Positions 53,143 through 62,586 of a DNA stretch of 64,000 nt are shown here, one piece after another (positions within the stretch are counted from its first letter, which is position 1; the number at the start of each line of letters is the position of its first letter). Under the pieces are notes generated by a model. The model worked only from the letters and a program-made list of their open reading frames with translations. It was not told the DNA's origin and made no database searches. This stretch comes from Halomarina oriensis (lineage in GTDB: Archaea; Halobacteriota; Halobacteria; Halobacteriales; Haloarculaceae): NCBI RefSeq assembly GCF_009791395.1, contig NZ_WSZK01000026.1:1-64000 (forward strand), written 5' to 3'. The translations under genes were made by a program, and so were the position numbers.

Positions 53143-53386
53143 GGTAGTGTTGTCAACTCGCACCAGACTCTGCTCCGTAGCGGGCAAAAGGGATATTCCG
53201 GATTCGTACCCGACCGAGACCCAAATTCTGTCACCACAGTGATACTGTTCGAGTGTGGAGTATTCACAGTGGAACCGCCGAGCACGAGCGCGTGCCTCCG
53301 CCCGACTTCGTATCTCGATATACGGTTTACACCCGAGACCAGCGCGATTACCAAATCATTACGTCGTTCGCCGCGAGGATGCCGAT
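53143..53386 (+). other. intergenic divergent region between the fusion gene and gcvT
   Basis: 244 nt without a convincing gene. AT-rich segments: GCGATTACCAAATCATTACG near 53343-53362 for gcvT, and a TATCCCTTTTGCC-like stretch on the minus strand near 53185-53197 for the fusion gene. Short openings here start in odd contexts and run into gcvT in the wrong frame. Confidence 0.5.
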
Positions 53387-54463
53387 ATGGCCCTTCGGAT
53401 GCCGCCGCTACGCGAGAGACACGCCGAGCGTGGCGCTACGTTCACGGAGTTCGGCGGGTGGGAGATGCCGGTGGAGTTCGACTCCATCCGCACGGAACAC
53501 ACCGCCGTCCGCGAGGCCGCGGGGGTCTTCGACGTCTCGCACATGGGCGAGATCCGCGTCGGCGGCCCCGACGCCCTCGAACTGATGCAGCGGCTGACGA
53601 CCAACGACGTGACACGCCTCTCGCCCGGCGAGGGCCAGTACTCGGCCGTCGTCGACGACCGGGGAGTCGTCCTCGACGACACCGTCGTCTACGACCTCCC
53701 CGAGGAGGCGGGCTACCTGTTCGTCCCGAACGCCGGCCACGACGTCCGGATGTACGAGCGGTGGACCGACCACCGTGAGGAGTGGGGCCTCGACGCCACC
53801 GTCGAGGACGCCACCGAGGAGTACGGCATGTTCGCGGTCCAGGGGCCGGACGCCGAGGCCCTCCTCGCCGACGCGGCCGACGAGTCCGTCCGGGACGTGG
53901 GTCGGTTCGAGATCGCCACGACCACCGTCGCGGACGTCCCGGTCCTCGCCGCGCGGACGGGGTACACCGGCGAAGACGGCTTCGAGATACTCTGCCCGGC
54001 CGACGAGAGCAAGGCGGTCTGGTCGGCGTTCGACTGCCAGCCGTGTGGTCTCGGCGCACGCGACACGCTGCGCATCGAACACGGGTTCCTGCTCTCCGGG
54101 CAGGACTTCGACCCCGAGGACGAGCCACGAACCCCCTACGAGGCGGGAATCGGGTTCGTCGTGAAACTCGACGCCGAACCCGCGTTCGTCGGGCGTGACA
54201 CGCTCGCGGAGGGGACCGACCCCGAGATGCGGTTCGTCGGCGTCGAACTGCTGGACCGTGGCGTCCCGCGCCACGGCTACGACGTCGCCGACGACGGCGA
54301 GGTCATCGGCCACCTCACCAGCGGGACGATGAGTCCCACCCTCGACAGACCGGTCGGCCTCGGCTACGTCCCGGCCGAGTACGCGGACCCCGGCACGCGC
54401 GTGCAGGTCGTGGTTCGCGGGAAACACAAACAGGCACGCATCAGCGACACACCGTTCCAATGA
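53387..54463 (+). CDS. gcvT: aminomethyltransferase (glycine cleavage T protein)
   Basis: 358 residues from ATG 53387 ([20 protein letters not shown]). Tetrahydrofolate-type motifs: [46 protein letters not shown], and the C-terminal [20 protein letters not shown]. It moves the methylene group from aminomethyl-GcvH to a pterin acceptor (tetrahydrofolate or halophilic counterpart), releasing ammonia. The gcvH gene overlaps its stop by 4 nt. Confidence 0.96.
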   Translation: MALRMPPLRERHAERGATFTEFGGWEMPVEFDSIRTEHTAVREAAGVFDVSHMGEIRVGGPDALELMQRLTTNDVTRLSPGEGQYSAVVDDRGVVLDDTVVYDLPEEAGYLFVPNAGHDVRMYERWTDHREEWGLDATVEDATEEYGMFAVQGPDAEALLADAADESVRDVGRFEIATTTVADVPVLAARTGYTGEDGFEILCPADESKAVWSAFDCQPCGLGARDTLRIEHGFLLSGQDFDPEDEPRTPYEAGIGFVVKLDAEPAFVGRDTLAEGTDPEMRFVGVELLDRGVPRHGYDVADDGEVIGHLTSGTMSPTLDRPVGLGYVPAEYADPGTRVQVVVRGKHKQARISDTPFQ

Positions 54464-54858
54464 GCTTCGAGACACCGGACGACCTTCGATATCTGGAAAC
54501 GCACGAGTGGGCCCGCGTCGAGAGCGCAGAGGAGTCCGCGACCACCGCTCGAATCGGCATCTCCGACTTCGCACAGGACGAGTTGGGCGACGTCGTCTTC
54601 GTCGAACTCCCCGAACCGGGCGAGAGCCTCGACCAGGACGCACAGTTCGGCGTCATCGAGTCCATCAAGGCGGTCTCGGACCTCTACGCCCCGCTCTCGG
54701 GCACCGTCAGTGCCGTCAACGAGACGCTGTTCGACGAACCGGAACTCGTCAACGACGACCCCTACGGCGACGGCTGGATGCTCGAACTGGAGGACGTCGA
54801 CGAGAGCGAACTCGACGCTCTCCTCGCCGCCGACGCCTACGCCGAACAGATCGACTGA
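54460..54858 (+). CDS. gcvH: glycine cleavage system H protein
   Basis: 132 residues. Lipoyl-domain fold: [31 protein letters not shown], the lipoylation site K70 in [16 protein letters not shown] and [11 protein letters not shown]. It shuttles aminomethyl between P-, T- and L-proteins. Coupled to gcvT by an ATGA overlap. Standard length and complete. No lipoate ligase gene is close. Confidence 0.96.
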   Translation: MSFETPDDLRYLETHEWARVESAEESATTARIGISDFAQDELGDVVFVELPEPGESLDQDAQFGVIESIKAVSDLYAPLSGTVSAVNETLFDEPELVNDDPYGDGWMLELEDVDESELDALLAADAYAEQID

Positions 54859-55105
54859 CCAGTAGAACGACGTCGAGACGCCGTCTTTCTGCCGCTACGG
54901 ACCGACGAGCGGTCGCTCCGGCACACCGCCGGTAAACCGTATTCGGCGATAGCAAACCGCGGTCGGCGCGTTCGATTCCGCTCGCTCCGTCCGGCACCGA
55001 CGTGAGCACCGGGTCGACGGAGGCCGAGGATGCTGGCGAGGAATCGGGGTGGCAGACGCTCGACGTGCTGTCGTCCGTCCTCGCGGGTCGGCGCGCGCCG
55101 GTCGC

Positions 55106-55807
55106 TCAGGCGACCTCCCGCATCGCGTCCAGCATCGCGCTCGTCTCCCGGTCGGTCACCGCCAACGAGTAGCCCTCCGCTCGCGCGAGGGCGGCGGCGT
55201 GCTCCCACACCGCATCCTCCTCGATGTCGTGGAGGACGACGGCCGTCGGCGTCGGCGTGACCACCCGCAACGCGACGAGCGGCGACTCCCCGCGTGTCAC
55301 GTTCGTGAACACGAGCGCCCGGTTCGTCGACTGGCCGTACAGTCGGTAGAACTCCTCGGAGGAGAGTCGCGTGATGGCTTCGATGGAGTCGATGACGGTG
55401 TGGCCGGCGATGGTCGTCGCGGTTCCGGCGACGAGTTCGGTGGCGTCGATGGCGTCGTAGAACCGCTCCAGCGGGATGGCCGTCGGGTACTCCCGCAGGT
55501 CGAGGACGGCGTCGCTGTCGAACCCCGCCGTGAGGACTCGTGCGTGCTGGCGAATCCGGCCACCGCCACGCGACTCGTCGATGTCGAGCAGGCCGTCGAC
55601 CATCCGGCGGACGACGGCGATACCGGGGTTCTGTCGCCGGCCGGACTCGTAGTCCGAGACGACCGACGGCGAGACGTCGAGGTGGTCGGCGAGCGTCGTC
55701 TGGGCCACGTCGAAGTCCGTCCGCCACTTCCGGAGCGTCCCGCCGGGGTCGTCGCTCGTCACGACTTCGCCGGCCATCTGCTGTGCGAGCGTCCGTCGCG
55801 GGTCCAT
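55106..55807 (-). CDS. XRE-like helix-turn-helix regulator with C-terminal sensor domain
   Basis: 233 residues from ATG 55807 (MDPRRTLAQQMAGEVVTSDD). The HTH at about 25-75 reads LRKWRTDFDVAQTTLADHLD, then VSPSVVSDYESGRRQNPGI, which is a lambda-repressor-type fold. The C-terminal domain (about 95-225: YPTAIPLERFYDAIDAT, TRGESPLVALRVVTPTPTA) matches COG1709 archaeal regulators. Probably dimeric, with an unknown ligand. Divergent from radB, 123 nt apart. Convergent with gcvH; 54859-55105 shows only a doubtful 56-codon frame. Confidence 0.85.
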   Translation of the reverse strand: MDPRRTLAQQMAGEVVTSDDPGGTLRKWRTDFDVAQTTLADHLDVSPSVVSDYESGRRQNPGIAVVRRMVDGLLDIDESRGGGRIRQHARVLTAGFDSDAVLDLREYPTAIPLERFYDAIDATELVAGTATTIAGHTVIDSIEAITRLSSEEFYRLYGQSTNRALVFTNVTRGESPLVALRVVTPTPTAVVLHDIEEDAVWEHAAALARAEGYSLAVTDRETSAMLDAMREVA

Positions 55808-55898
55808 GCCGGGAGCGGGCGGGCGGGCCGGAAAGGCGTGCCGACTCCACACCGTCCGACCGTCGCCGTCGGGTGGTCGACCGGCACGTATCGGGGAG

Positions 55899-55908
55899 GT
55901 TTTTATCG
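55899..55908 (+). promoter_or_regulatory. TATA-like box for radB
   Basis: GGTTTTTATC lies 23-32 nt before GTG 55931 and fixes the GTG as the start of a leaderless message. Confidence 0.6.
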
Positions 55909-55930
55909 TCACCTCACCAAGCCGCGAGCA

Positions 55931-56623
55931 GTGAGCGACCACATCTCGACCGGGTGTGCGCCCGTCGACGACCTGCTGGGTGGCGGTCTCGAACGCGGCG
56001 CGGTGACGCAGGTGTACGGCGCGCCCGCCGCCGGCAAGACGAACATCGCCCTCTCGGCGGCCGTCGGCGTCGCCGCCTCGGGGTCGAGTGTGCTCTACAT
56101 CGACACCGAGGGCATCTCCCCCGACCGCTTCGAGCAGTTGGCCCGGTCGGTCGCCGGCGACGAGGGAGTCGACGAACTCGCCTCGCGGGTCATCGTCAGC
56201 GACGCACTCGACTTCGAGGAGCAGGAGGAGGCCGTCAAGGACGCCGCAGAGGTGGCCTCGCAGGTCGACCTCGTCGTCCTCGACAGTGCCACCGGCTTCT
56301 ACCGCCTCGAACGCGACAACGACGACGAGGGAGCCACCCTCCGGAAGGTCGTCCGCCAGATAACCCACCTGCTGAGCCTCGCGCGGCGACACGACGTCGC
56401 GGTGCTCATCACGAACCAGGTGTTCACCGACCCGGACAGCGACCGCTCGCGTGGGCTCGGCGGCCACACGCTGAGTCACTGGTCGGCGGCCGTCGTCCGT
56501 CTCGAACGGTTCCGCGGCGGGAACCGCCGGGCGACGCTGGAGAAACACCGCTCGAAACCCGCCGGCGGGTCCGCCCGGTTCCGTATCACCGACGACGGCC
56601 TGGTCGCGGCGGACGACACGTAG
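55931..56623 (+). CDS. radB: DNA repair and recombination protein RadB
   Basis: 230 residues from GTG 55931 (MSDHISTGCAPVDDLLGGGL). Walker A is GAPAAGKT (30-37), Walker B is VDLVVLDSATGFY, and LLSLARRHDVAVLITNQVFT and GLGGHTLSHWSAAVVRLERF follow. It lacks the N-terminal helix-hairpin-helix domain of RadA, as expected of RadB. It is a recombination mediator that assists RadA in homologous recombination in archaea such as Haloferax. Stands 76 nt upstream of the IDPG-motif gene. Confidence 0.93.
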   Translation: MSDHISTGCAPVDDLLGGGLERGAVTQVYGAPAAGKTNIALSAAVGVAASGSSVLYIDTEGISPDRFEQLARSVAGDEGVDELASRVIVSDALDFEEQEEAVKDAAEVASQVDLVVLDSATGFYRLERDNDDEGATLRKVVRQITHLLSLARRHDVAVLITNQVFTDPDSDRSRGLGGHTLSHWSAAVVRLERFRGGNRRATLEKHRSKPAGGSARFRITDDGLVAADDT

Positions 56624-56670
56624 CGTCGAGTCGGGGGCCGGTCGGCCCGAACACGGCGAACGCGGGAGAG

Positions 56671-56676
56671 TTTTTA
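56671..56676 (+). promoter_or_regulatory. TATA-like box for the IDPG-motif gene
   Basis: TTTTTA, 24-29 nt before GTG 56700; the gene has its own promoter despite following radB closely. Confidence 0.5.
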
Positions 56677-56699
56677 CTGGTCGGCGGGCAACGTCGCTC

Positions 56700-57449
56700 G
56701 TGATAGTCGTCGCCACGACGGACTTCGAGGTGTACCACGGCGTCGTCAACGAGTTGCGCGACCGGTCGGTCGAGTTCACCACACAGGAGGTCGAAGAGCC
56801 ACTGCCCGAAGCGACGACGCTGCTCGTCACCGGTCCCGACGACGAGGTGTACCCCGAACAGCTATCGGTCGACGTGGTCCGTGCCGACCCCGAGGACCCC
56901 CGCCGGGCGGTCGAGGAGGCGCTGGCGCTCATCCGCGACGGCGAGGACCGGGTCGTCGTCGGCATCGACCCCGGCGACAGACCGGGGGTCGCCGTTCTCG
57001 TCGGCGACACCGTCGTCGCGGCGTTTCAGGTGCCCGTCTCGGAGGTGGCGGCCGTCGTCGAGCGCGAACTGGAGGACACCGTCGACCCGACGGTCCGCAT
57101 CGGTGACGGGGCGCGACTCGACGGGTCGCGTATCGTCGAGGACCTGGGCGACGTGCCGCTGGAACTCGTCGACGAGACGGGGACGACGCCGTACCTCGGG
57201 ACCGGTGCGCGAGGCATGGGCGACGTGCTCGCGGCGGTCAACATCGCCCGACGCTCGGGCGAGCGTATCGAGGGCCGGGACATCACGCCGACGAAAGGCG
57301 AGATTCAGGTCATCAAACGCCGGTCGCGCGAACAGAGCGAGGGCGACCGGACCATCACCGAGGGCCTCGCACGCCGAGTGGCACGCGGTGAACTGACGAT
57401 GGACGAGGCGCTCGACGAACACCGAAGCGACGAGGACGGCGAGACGTAG
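56700..57449 (+). CDS. conserved protein with RuvC/RNase H-like IDPG motif
   Basis: 249 residues from GTG 56700 (MIVVATTDFEVYHGVVNELR). After an N-terminal 60-residue alpha/beta segment, VVVGIDPGDRPGVAVLVG (D90) matches the first strand of RuvC/YqgF-like nucleases, and AAVVERELEDTVDPTVRIGD and IGDGARLDGSRIVEDLGD follow. A C-terminal charged helix contains PTKGEIQVIKRRSREQ. A structure-specific nuclease or nucleotide-binding role is suggested only by this motif. Next to radB on the same strand; convergent with larC. Confidence 0.72.
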   Translation: MIVVATTDFEVYHGVVNELRDRSVEFTTQEVEEPLPEATTLLVTGPDDEVYPEQLSVDVVRADPEDPRRAVEEALALIRDGEDRVVVGIDPGDRPGVAVLVGDTVVAAFQVPVSEVAAVVERELEDTVDPTVRIGDGARLDGSRIVEDLGDVPLELVDETGTTPYLGTGARGMGDVLAAVNIARRSGERIEGRDITPTKGEIQVIKRRSREQSEGDRTITEGLARRVARGELTMDEALDEHRSDEDGET

Positions 57450-57463
57450 TCGGGACGCCCGGC

Positions 57464-58786
57464 TCACCGGTCCCGTGCCACCGTCTCTGCCCGGTCCATC
57501 ACCTCACGGACGGGGAGCCCCGTCTCGCGAGCGACGGCGAGTGCGTCGTCGAACTCCGCGCTCACGTCGAAGCGCTCCTCGCCCGCGCTAGCGAGTTTCA
57601 CCGACACCTCGTAGCGCTCGCCGTCGACGGCGAGCGTGACCGTCTCGAACTCCCGGTCGGCGACGAAGCGGTGACTGACGCCCGTCTCGCGGACGCCGAG
57701 CGTGCCCGTCTCCTCGGCGAGTCGCCGGGCGACGCGTTCGGCGTCCTCGGCTTTCACCACGACCTTCACGAGGTGGCCGGGGCGGGACTTCTTCATCGTC
57801 GTCGGGAGCACCGTCACGTCGCGTGCGCCGACCTCGGCGAGCGTCTCGTGGAGACTGCCGAGCACCTCGGGGGTCACGTCGTCGACGTTCGTCTCCAGCA
57901 CCCGGACGGGGTCGCGGCGCAGGCCGCCCGCCGCCTCGCCGACGATGCCCCGGAGAACGTTCGGGTACTCGGGGACGTCGTAACCGCCCGCGCCGTACCC
58001 GGAGGTCTCGACGCGCATCGTGGGAAGCGTCTCGACGCCCTCGGCGAGATGTGCGAGCAGCGCCGCACCCGTCGGCGTGAGCAGTTCCATCTCGACGGGG
58101 CCGCCACGGAGCGACCACGACGCGTCGTCCGCGAGGTTCAGCGTCGCGGGCGTCGGGACCGGGTAGGTGCCGTGACTCATCGTCACCTCGCCGCCGCCGG
58201 TGGCGAGCGGCGTCGTCACGACGCGTTCGACTCCGAGGTCGTCGAGCAGGAGACAGACGCCGACGACGTCCGCGACGGCGTCGTCCGCGCCGACCTCGTG
58301 GAAGTGCGTCTCGTCGAGGTCGGTGCCGTGGACCCGCGCTTCGGCCTCCCCGAGTCGCTCGAAGACGGCGAGTACGTCGTGCTCGACAGAGGCGGAGAGG
58401 GCCATCCCCTCGACCAACTCGACGACTTCGGGGTAGGTCCGGAGTGCGCCCCGGCCCTCCGCGTGGTCACCTCCGTGAGCGTGGTCGTGGCTGTGCTCAT
58501 GGTGGTGAGCGTGGTCGTGGTCCTCGTCGTCGCCGTGGTGGTGGGCGTCGGACACTCCTTCGTCGTCGCCGTGGTCCACACCGTCTCCCACGTCGCCCCC
58601 GTCGAGTCGGACGACGACCCGCGTGGCGAGGATGCCGTTCTTCTCGGTCGCACCGACGTCGTAGTGGACCGGGAGCGCCGCTTCGACCGAGTCGAGGACG
58701 GCCGGGTCCGCGCCGGCGGCGAGCAGTGCACCGAGGAGCATGTCGCCGCTGGCACCCATCCGACCGTCGAAGGCGAGCGTTCGCAT
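57464..58786 (-). CDS. larC: LarC nickel-pincer cofactor biosynthesis protein
   Basis: 440 residues from ATG 58786 (MRTLAFDGRMGASGDMLLGA). LarC signatures: DGRMGASGDM, HFHEVGADDAVADVVGVC, GGGEVTMSHGTYPVPTPATL, ELLTPTGAALLAHLAEGV and LETNVDDVTPEVLGSLHETL. Residues about 72-108 are an extreme His/Asp/Glu-rich stretch, good for nickel storage. LarC inserts nickel into the pincer cofactor of lactate racemase and related LarA enzymes. No larA, larB or larE is in the window. The C-terminal part is complete, without the frameshift used by some bacterial larC genes. Confidence 0.92.
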   Translation of the reverse strand: MRTLAFDGRMGASGDMLLGALLAAGADPAVLDSVEAALPVHYDVGATEKNGILATRVVVRLDGGDVGDGVDHGDDEGVSDAHHHGDDEDHDHAHHHEHSHDHAHGGDHAEGRGALRTYPEVVELVEGMALSASVEHDVLAVFERLGEAEARVHGTDLDETHFHEVGADDAVADVVGVCLLLDDLGVERVVTTPLATGGGEVTMSHGTYPVPTPATLNLADDASWSLRGGPVEMELLTPTGAALLAHLAEGVETLPTMRVETSGYGAGGYDVPEYPNVLRGIVGEAAGGLRRDPVRVLETNVDDVTPEVLGSLHETLAEVGARDVTVLPTTMKKSRPGHLVKVVVKAEDAERVARRLAEETGTLGVRETGVSHRFVADREFETVTLAVDGERYEVSVKLASAGEERFDVSAEFDDALAVARETGLPVREVMDRAETVARDR

Positions 58787-59081
58787 GGGTGCTCTCGGAC
58801 CGGACGGGGCTAAAGCGCCGCGACACGCCGGGGAGTACCCACCGAGCAGGGCCGGTAGCGACGGACTACCACGGCGAACGGGTCGGAGAGCGGCCGGACG
58901 AGTCGTCGCGGTGGTGAACGACACGGTTCGCAAGCCCGGGTGACTTGCCCGGTAGCGACCCAATTACGAGACGGGAGACCGACGTTCTCGGTCGTATCGA
59001 CCGTCACATTCGCGTACGTGTGTGACACATGAGCAAAAGGGATATGTCCGGCGACACCGGATTCCCACACACAACCCCGTA

Positions 59082-61301
59082 ATGAACGAAGTCCAACTAG
59101 AGGTGGCGAAGGCGTACCCGAACGACTCGGGCCGCGGCATCGCACGCCTCGACCCGGATACGCTGTTACACCTGAAGCTGAGCCCAGGAGATATCATCGA
59201 GATAGAGGGCGGCGAGCGCACCGCCGCGAAGGTCTGGCGGGCCGACCGTCAGGACTGGAACACCGACACCGTCCGCATCGACGGCTTCACCCGCCAGAAC
59301 GCCGACGTCGGTATCGGCGAGCGCGTCACCATCCGCAAGGCCGAGGCGACGAAGGCCGACAAACTCGTCCTCGCGCCACCCGAGGAGGCGTCTGTCCAGT
59401 TCGGCTCCGACGCCGCCGGCATGGTCAAACGCCAGATTCTCAAGCGACCCGTCGTCGAACGCGACATCGTGCCGGTGATGTCCTCCACGAACCACCCGTT
59501 CATGCGCTCGCCCGGGCAGGCGATTCCGCTCATCGCCGTCGAGACCGACCCGGAGGGCGTCTGTCTCATTACCGAAGATACGGAAGTCGAACTCCGAGAG
59601 GAGCCGATTTCGGGCTTCGAGAAGACCGGCGGCGGCATCACCTACGAGGATATCGGCGGTCTCCAGGGCGAGATCCAGCGCGTCCGCGAGATGGTCGAAC
59701 TGCCGATGAAACACCCCCAGATATTCAAGAAACTCGGCATCGAGCCGCCACAGGGGGTGCTCCTGCACGGTCCGCCCGGCACCGGGAAGACGCTGCTGGC
59801 GAAGGCCGTCGCCAACGAGACGTCGGCGAGTTTCTTCTCCATCGCCGGCCCGGAGATCATCTCGAAGTACTACGGCGAGTCCGAACAGCAGTTGCGCGAG
59901 ATATTCGAGGACGCCAGCGAGGAGTCGCCCTCCATCATCTTCATCGACGAACTCGACTCCATCGCCCCCAAACGCGAGGACGTGACGGGCGAGGTCGAAC
60001 GCCGCGTCGTCGCCCAGTTGCTGACGATGATGGACGGTCTCGAATCGCGTGGCCAGGTCATCGTCATCGCGGCGACGAACCGTGTCGACTCCGTCGACCC
60101 CGCCCTCCGTCGTCCGGGTCGCTTCGACCGCGAGATCGAGATCGGCGTCCCCGACGAGGTGGGTCGCAAGGAGGTCCTCCAGATTCACACCCGCGGGATG
60201 CCGCTCTCGGACGACGTGAGCCTCGACCACCTCGCCGACGAGACCCACGGGTTCGTCGGGGCGGACATCGAGAGCCTGACGAAGGAGGCGGCGATGAAGG
60301 CACTTCGACGCTACCTCCCCGAAATCGACCTCGACGAGGAGGACATCCCGCCGAGCCTCATCGACAAGATGATCATCAAACGGGACGACTTCCGCGGCGC
60401 GCTCAACGAGGTCGACCCGTCGGCGATGCGGGAGGTGCTGGTCGAACTCCCGAAGATCACTTGGGACCACGTCGGTGGGCTGGACCACGCCAAACAGCAG
60501 GTCCAGGAGTCCGTCGAGTGGCCGATGAACTCCCCCGAGCGGTTCGCCCGGATGGGCGTCAGTCCGCCGTCGGGCGTGTTGCTCTACGGGCCGCCGGGGA
60601 CCGGCAAGACGCTGATGGCGAAGGCCGTCGCCAACGAGACGAACGCGAACTTCATCTCGGTGCGTGGCCCGCAGCTGCTCTCGAAGTGGGTCGGGGAGAG
60701 CGAGAAGGCCATCCGGCAGACGTTCCGGAAGGCCCGGCAGGTGGCCCCGACGGTCATCTTCTTCGACGAACTCGACTCGCTGGCCCCCGGTCGGGGCGGC
60801 GACGTCGGGTCGAACGTCTCCGAACGGGTCGTCAACCAGCTCCTGACCGAACTCGACGGGCTGGAGGAGATGGAGAACGTGATGGTCATCGGCGCGACGA
60901 ACCGCCCGGACATGATCGACCCGGCGCTCATCCGCTCGGGCCGGTTCGACCGTCTGGTGTTCATCGGCGAACCCGAACTCGAAGGTCGAGAACAGATCCT
61001 CCGTATCCACACGGACGACACGCCGATGGCTCCCGACGTGAGCCTGCGTGAACTCGCCGAACTCACCTCCGGCTACGTCGGGTCGGACATCGAGTCCATC
61101 GCCCGCGAGGCGGCCATCGAAGCGCTCCGGGAGGACCACGACGCCGACGAGGTCGAGATGCGTCACTTCCGGACCGCCATGGAGTCGGTCCGCCCGACCA
61201 TCAACGACGACATCCGGGCGTACTACGAGGACATCGCCGACCAGTTCCGCGGCGGCACGCGCGGCCCCGAGCAGTCGACGGGCCGCATCGGCTTCCAGTA
61301 G
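59082..61301 (+). CDS. cdc48: Cdc48/VCP-type AAA+ ATPase
   Basis: 739 residues from ATG 59082 ([20 protein letters not shown]). N-terminal double-psi barrel and cap (about 1-185), then D1 with Walker A G230PPGTGKT and Walker [13 protein letters not shown], and D2 with Walker A G503PPGTGKT and [13 protein letters not shown]; the NxR-type arginine fingers are in LRRPGRFD and IRSGRFD. The unfoldase extracts and unfolds proteins, feeding the proteasome or working in disassembly. The C-terminus ends STGRIGFQ. One of several Cdc48 paralogues normally found in haloarchaea. Confidence 0.95.
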   Translation: MNEVQLEVAKAYPNDSGRGIARLDPDTLLHLKLSPGDIIEIEGGERTAAKVWRADRQDWNTDTVRIDGFTRQNADVGIGERVTIRKAEATKADKLVLAPPEEASVQFGSDAAGMVKRQILKRPVVERDIVPVMSSTNHPFMRSPGQAIPLIAVETDPEGVCLITEDTEVELREEPISGFEKTGGGITYEDIGGLQGEIQRVREMVELPMKHPQIFKKLGIEPPQGVLLHGPPGTGKTLLAKAVANETSASFFSIAGPEIISKYYGESEQQLREIFEDASEESPSIIFIDELDSIAPKREDVTGEVERRVVAQLLTMMDGLESRGQVIVIAATNRVDSVDPALRRPGRFDREIEIGVPDEVGRKEVLQIHTRGMPLSDDVSLDHLADETHGFVGADIESLTKEAAMKALRRYLPEIDLDEEDIPPSLIDKMIIKRDDFRGALNEVDPSAMREVLVELPKITWDHVGGLDHAKQQVQESVEWPMNSPERFARMGVSPPSGVLLYGPPGTGKTLMAKAVANETNANFISVRGPQLLSKWVGESEKAIRQTFRKARQVAPTVIFFDELDSLAPGRGGDVGSNVSERVVNQLLTELDGLEEMENVMVIGATNRPDMIDPALIRSGRFDRLVFIGEPELEGREQILRIHTDDTPMAPDVSLRELAELTSGYVGSDIESIAREAAIEALREDHDADEVEMRHFRTAMESVRPTINDDIRAYYEDIADQFRGGTRGPEQSTGRIGFQ

Positions 61302-61644
61302 GACACCACCACTGTTTCCGTCGGGGACCTCCCTCGCTCGCGGTTCCGCGAAGCGGAACACGCTCGCTCGGTCGAACCCCGAGCAGAAACGTGGGAAAAA
61401 CTGCGCTCGCGTCGGCGCACGCTGTCGCGGTGCGCCTCGCTCGCGTGAACCGGCGCTCGCTACCGTTCACGCCGGACGTAAGCTACTGCGCCGCTTGAGG
61501 TGACCACTCGGCAGACGCCGTTCTGAAGAGCTTTGCCGAGTTTCGTACGTAGCCTCGGACATCATGGGTTAGGGCACACTCGAAACCGTGGATGGGGAGG
61601 GGAAACGTCCGCGAGCGACGGAACCCTCCGCAGAAAAAGTGGTT
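61302..61644. other. intergenic region with several inverted repeats between cdc48 and phoU
   Basis: 343 nt between convergent genes; no convincing gene. Perfect hairpin GTTCCGC-GAA-GCGGAAC at 61343-61359; GCGCAC and GTGCGC arms flank CTGTCGCG further on; a third imperfect hairpin has CGTGAACCGG (61444-61453) against CCGTTCACG (61463-61471). A T5 tract on the minus strand at 61634-61638 lies just after the phoU stop and may end its transcript. The rest looks like decayed spacer. Confidence 0.6.
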
Positions 61645-62316
61645 TTAGTAGATCAGTTCGTCGCTGTTCTCGACCATGTAGAGGGTCCGGGCGGCGATGT
61701 TGACCGCGTGGTCGCCGACGCGTTCGAGGTCCCGAATCGTCAGGAGGAGCCGCGAGACGTCGGCCATCATCTGTTCGACGTCCTCGCCGTCTTCGAGTTC
61801 CGTCTCGATGAGGTCCCGCACGACCGTCTCGGAGGCGCGTTCGCACATCCGGTCGAGTTCGTCGTCCCACTCCGCGATGTCGAAACACGCCTCCACGTCG
61901 CGCTCCTCGTAGGCGTCCATCGCGGCGTCGAGCATCGCCAGCGTGGTGTCGCCGATGGTCTGGATGTCGACCTCGGGGAACATGTCGCGCTCGGCGTCGA
62001 GCGTGTACGTCCCGAGGTTCGTTGCGAGGTCACCGACACGTTCGAGGTCGGTGATGATCTTGAACGACGACGCGACGAACCGGAGGTCGCCGGCGACCGG
62101 CTGCTGGAGGGCCAGCAGGTCGATACAGTCGCTCTCCAGATCGAGGTAGACGCCGTTGATCTCGTCGTCGCCCTCGATGACGTCCATGGCGAGTTCGTGG
62201 TCCTTCTGTTCGAGCGCGCTCAACCCCATCCGGAGTCGGTCGGCGACCAACTCACTCATGTAGAGGACGTCCTCTCCGAGCGAATCGAGCTGGTCCTGGA
62301 ACCCCTGTCGTGCCAT
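61645..62316 (-). CDS. phoU: phosphate uptake regulator PhoU
   Basis: 223 residues from ATG 62316 (MARQGFQDQLDSLGEDVLYM). Two three-helix PhoU bundles, each with the metal-binding E/D-x-x-x-D pattern: DLRFVASSFKIITDLERVGD and SRLLLTIRDLERVGDHAVNI. It acts in the cytoplasm with the Pst transporter to restrain phosphate uptake. No pst gene is in the window. Two ATGs are possible (62325 and 62316); the second begins the family-like sequence. Confidence 0.93.
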   Translation of the reverse strand: MARQGFQDQLDSLGEDVLYMSELVADRLRMGLSALEQKDHELAMDVIEGDDEINGVYLDLESDCIDLLALQQPVAGDLRFVASSFKIITDLERVGDLATNLGTYTLDAERDMFPEVDIQTIGDTTLAMLDAAMDAYEERDVEACFDIAEWDDELDRMCERASETVVRDLIETELEDGEDVEQMMADVSRLLLTIRDLERVGDHAVNIAARTLYMVENSDELIY

Positions 62317-62561
62317 CAGTGGCACACCTCGTCTGCGTTCATACAGCCTCCAAACCGGCCACGGTACAAAAGGTTGACTCCTTCAAAACGTATGAGACAG
62401 TTTAGCACACAGCTGCTATATAGTGATGGAGAGTCCGCAGCGCCCGACGCAGTCGGCCCCCAGCGGCCCTCGTACGACTCCGCACACCGGGAACTCCAAT
62501 CGACGCCGTCGAATCACGTCTCGTCGGGTCTGGAAGACAATCGACCCGTCGACTCCGACGT

Positions 62562-62570
62562 AGTATATAG
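62562..62570 (+). promoter_or_regulatory. TATA-like box for the AbrB-PhoU gene
   Basis: AGTATATAG ends 17 nt before ATG 62587 in the most A+T-rich part of this intergenic stretch (62560-62590, including AATTGTTTTATATGG). The closer than usual spacing leaves the exact transcription start uncertain. A second TATA-like GCTATATAG lies near 62412-62420. Confidence 0.5.
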
Positions 62571-62586
62571 AAATGAATTGTTTTAT

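Noticed and set aside
53239-53778. open frame starting in the gap before gcvT
   Set aside because: Runs through gcvT out of frame; the arginine-rich product lacks any motif.
55002-55172. 56-codon GTG-started frame between gcvH and the HTH regulator
   Set aside because: Some acidic residues at the N-terminus, but it overlaps the regulator's 3' end by 67 nt, has no promoter and becomes Ser/Ala-rich; kept only as a weak possibility.
59166-61361. 731-codon frame antisense to cdc48
   Set aside because: Covers a fully supported Cdc48 gene on the plus strand; its composition only mirrors that gene's codon use.
62424-62566. short ATG frame downstream of the TATA-like box near 62412
   Set aside because: The product is Arg/Pro/Thr-rich and basic, unlike a halophilic protein.
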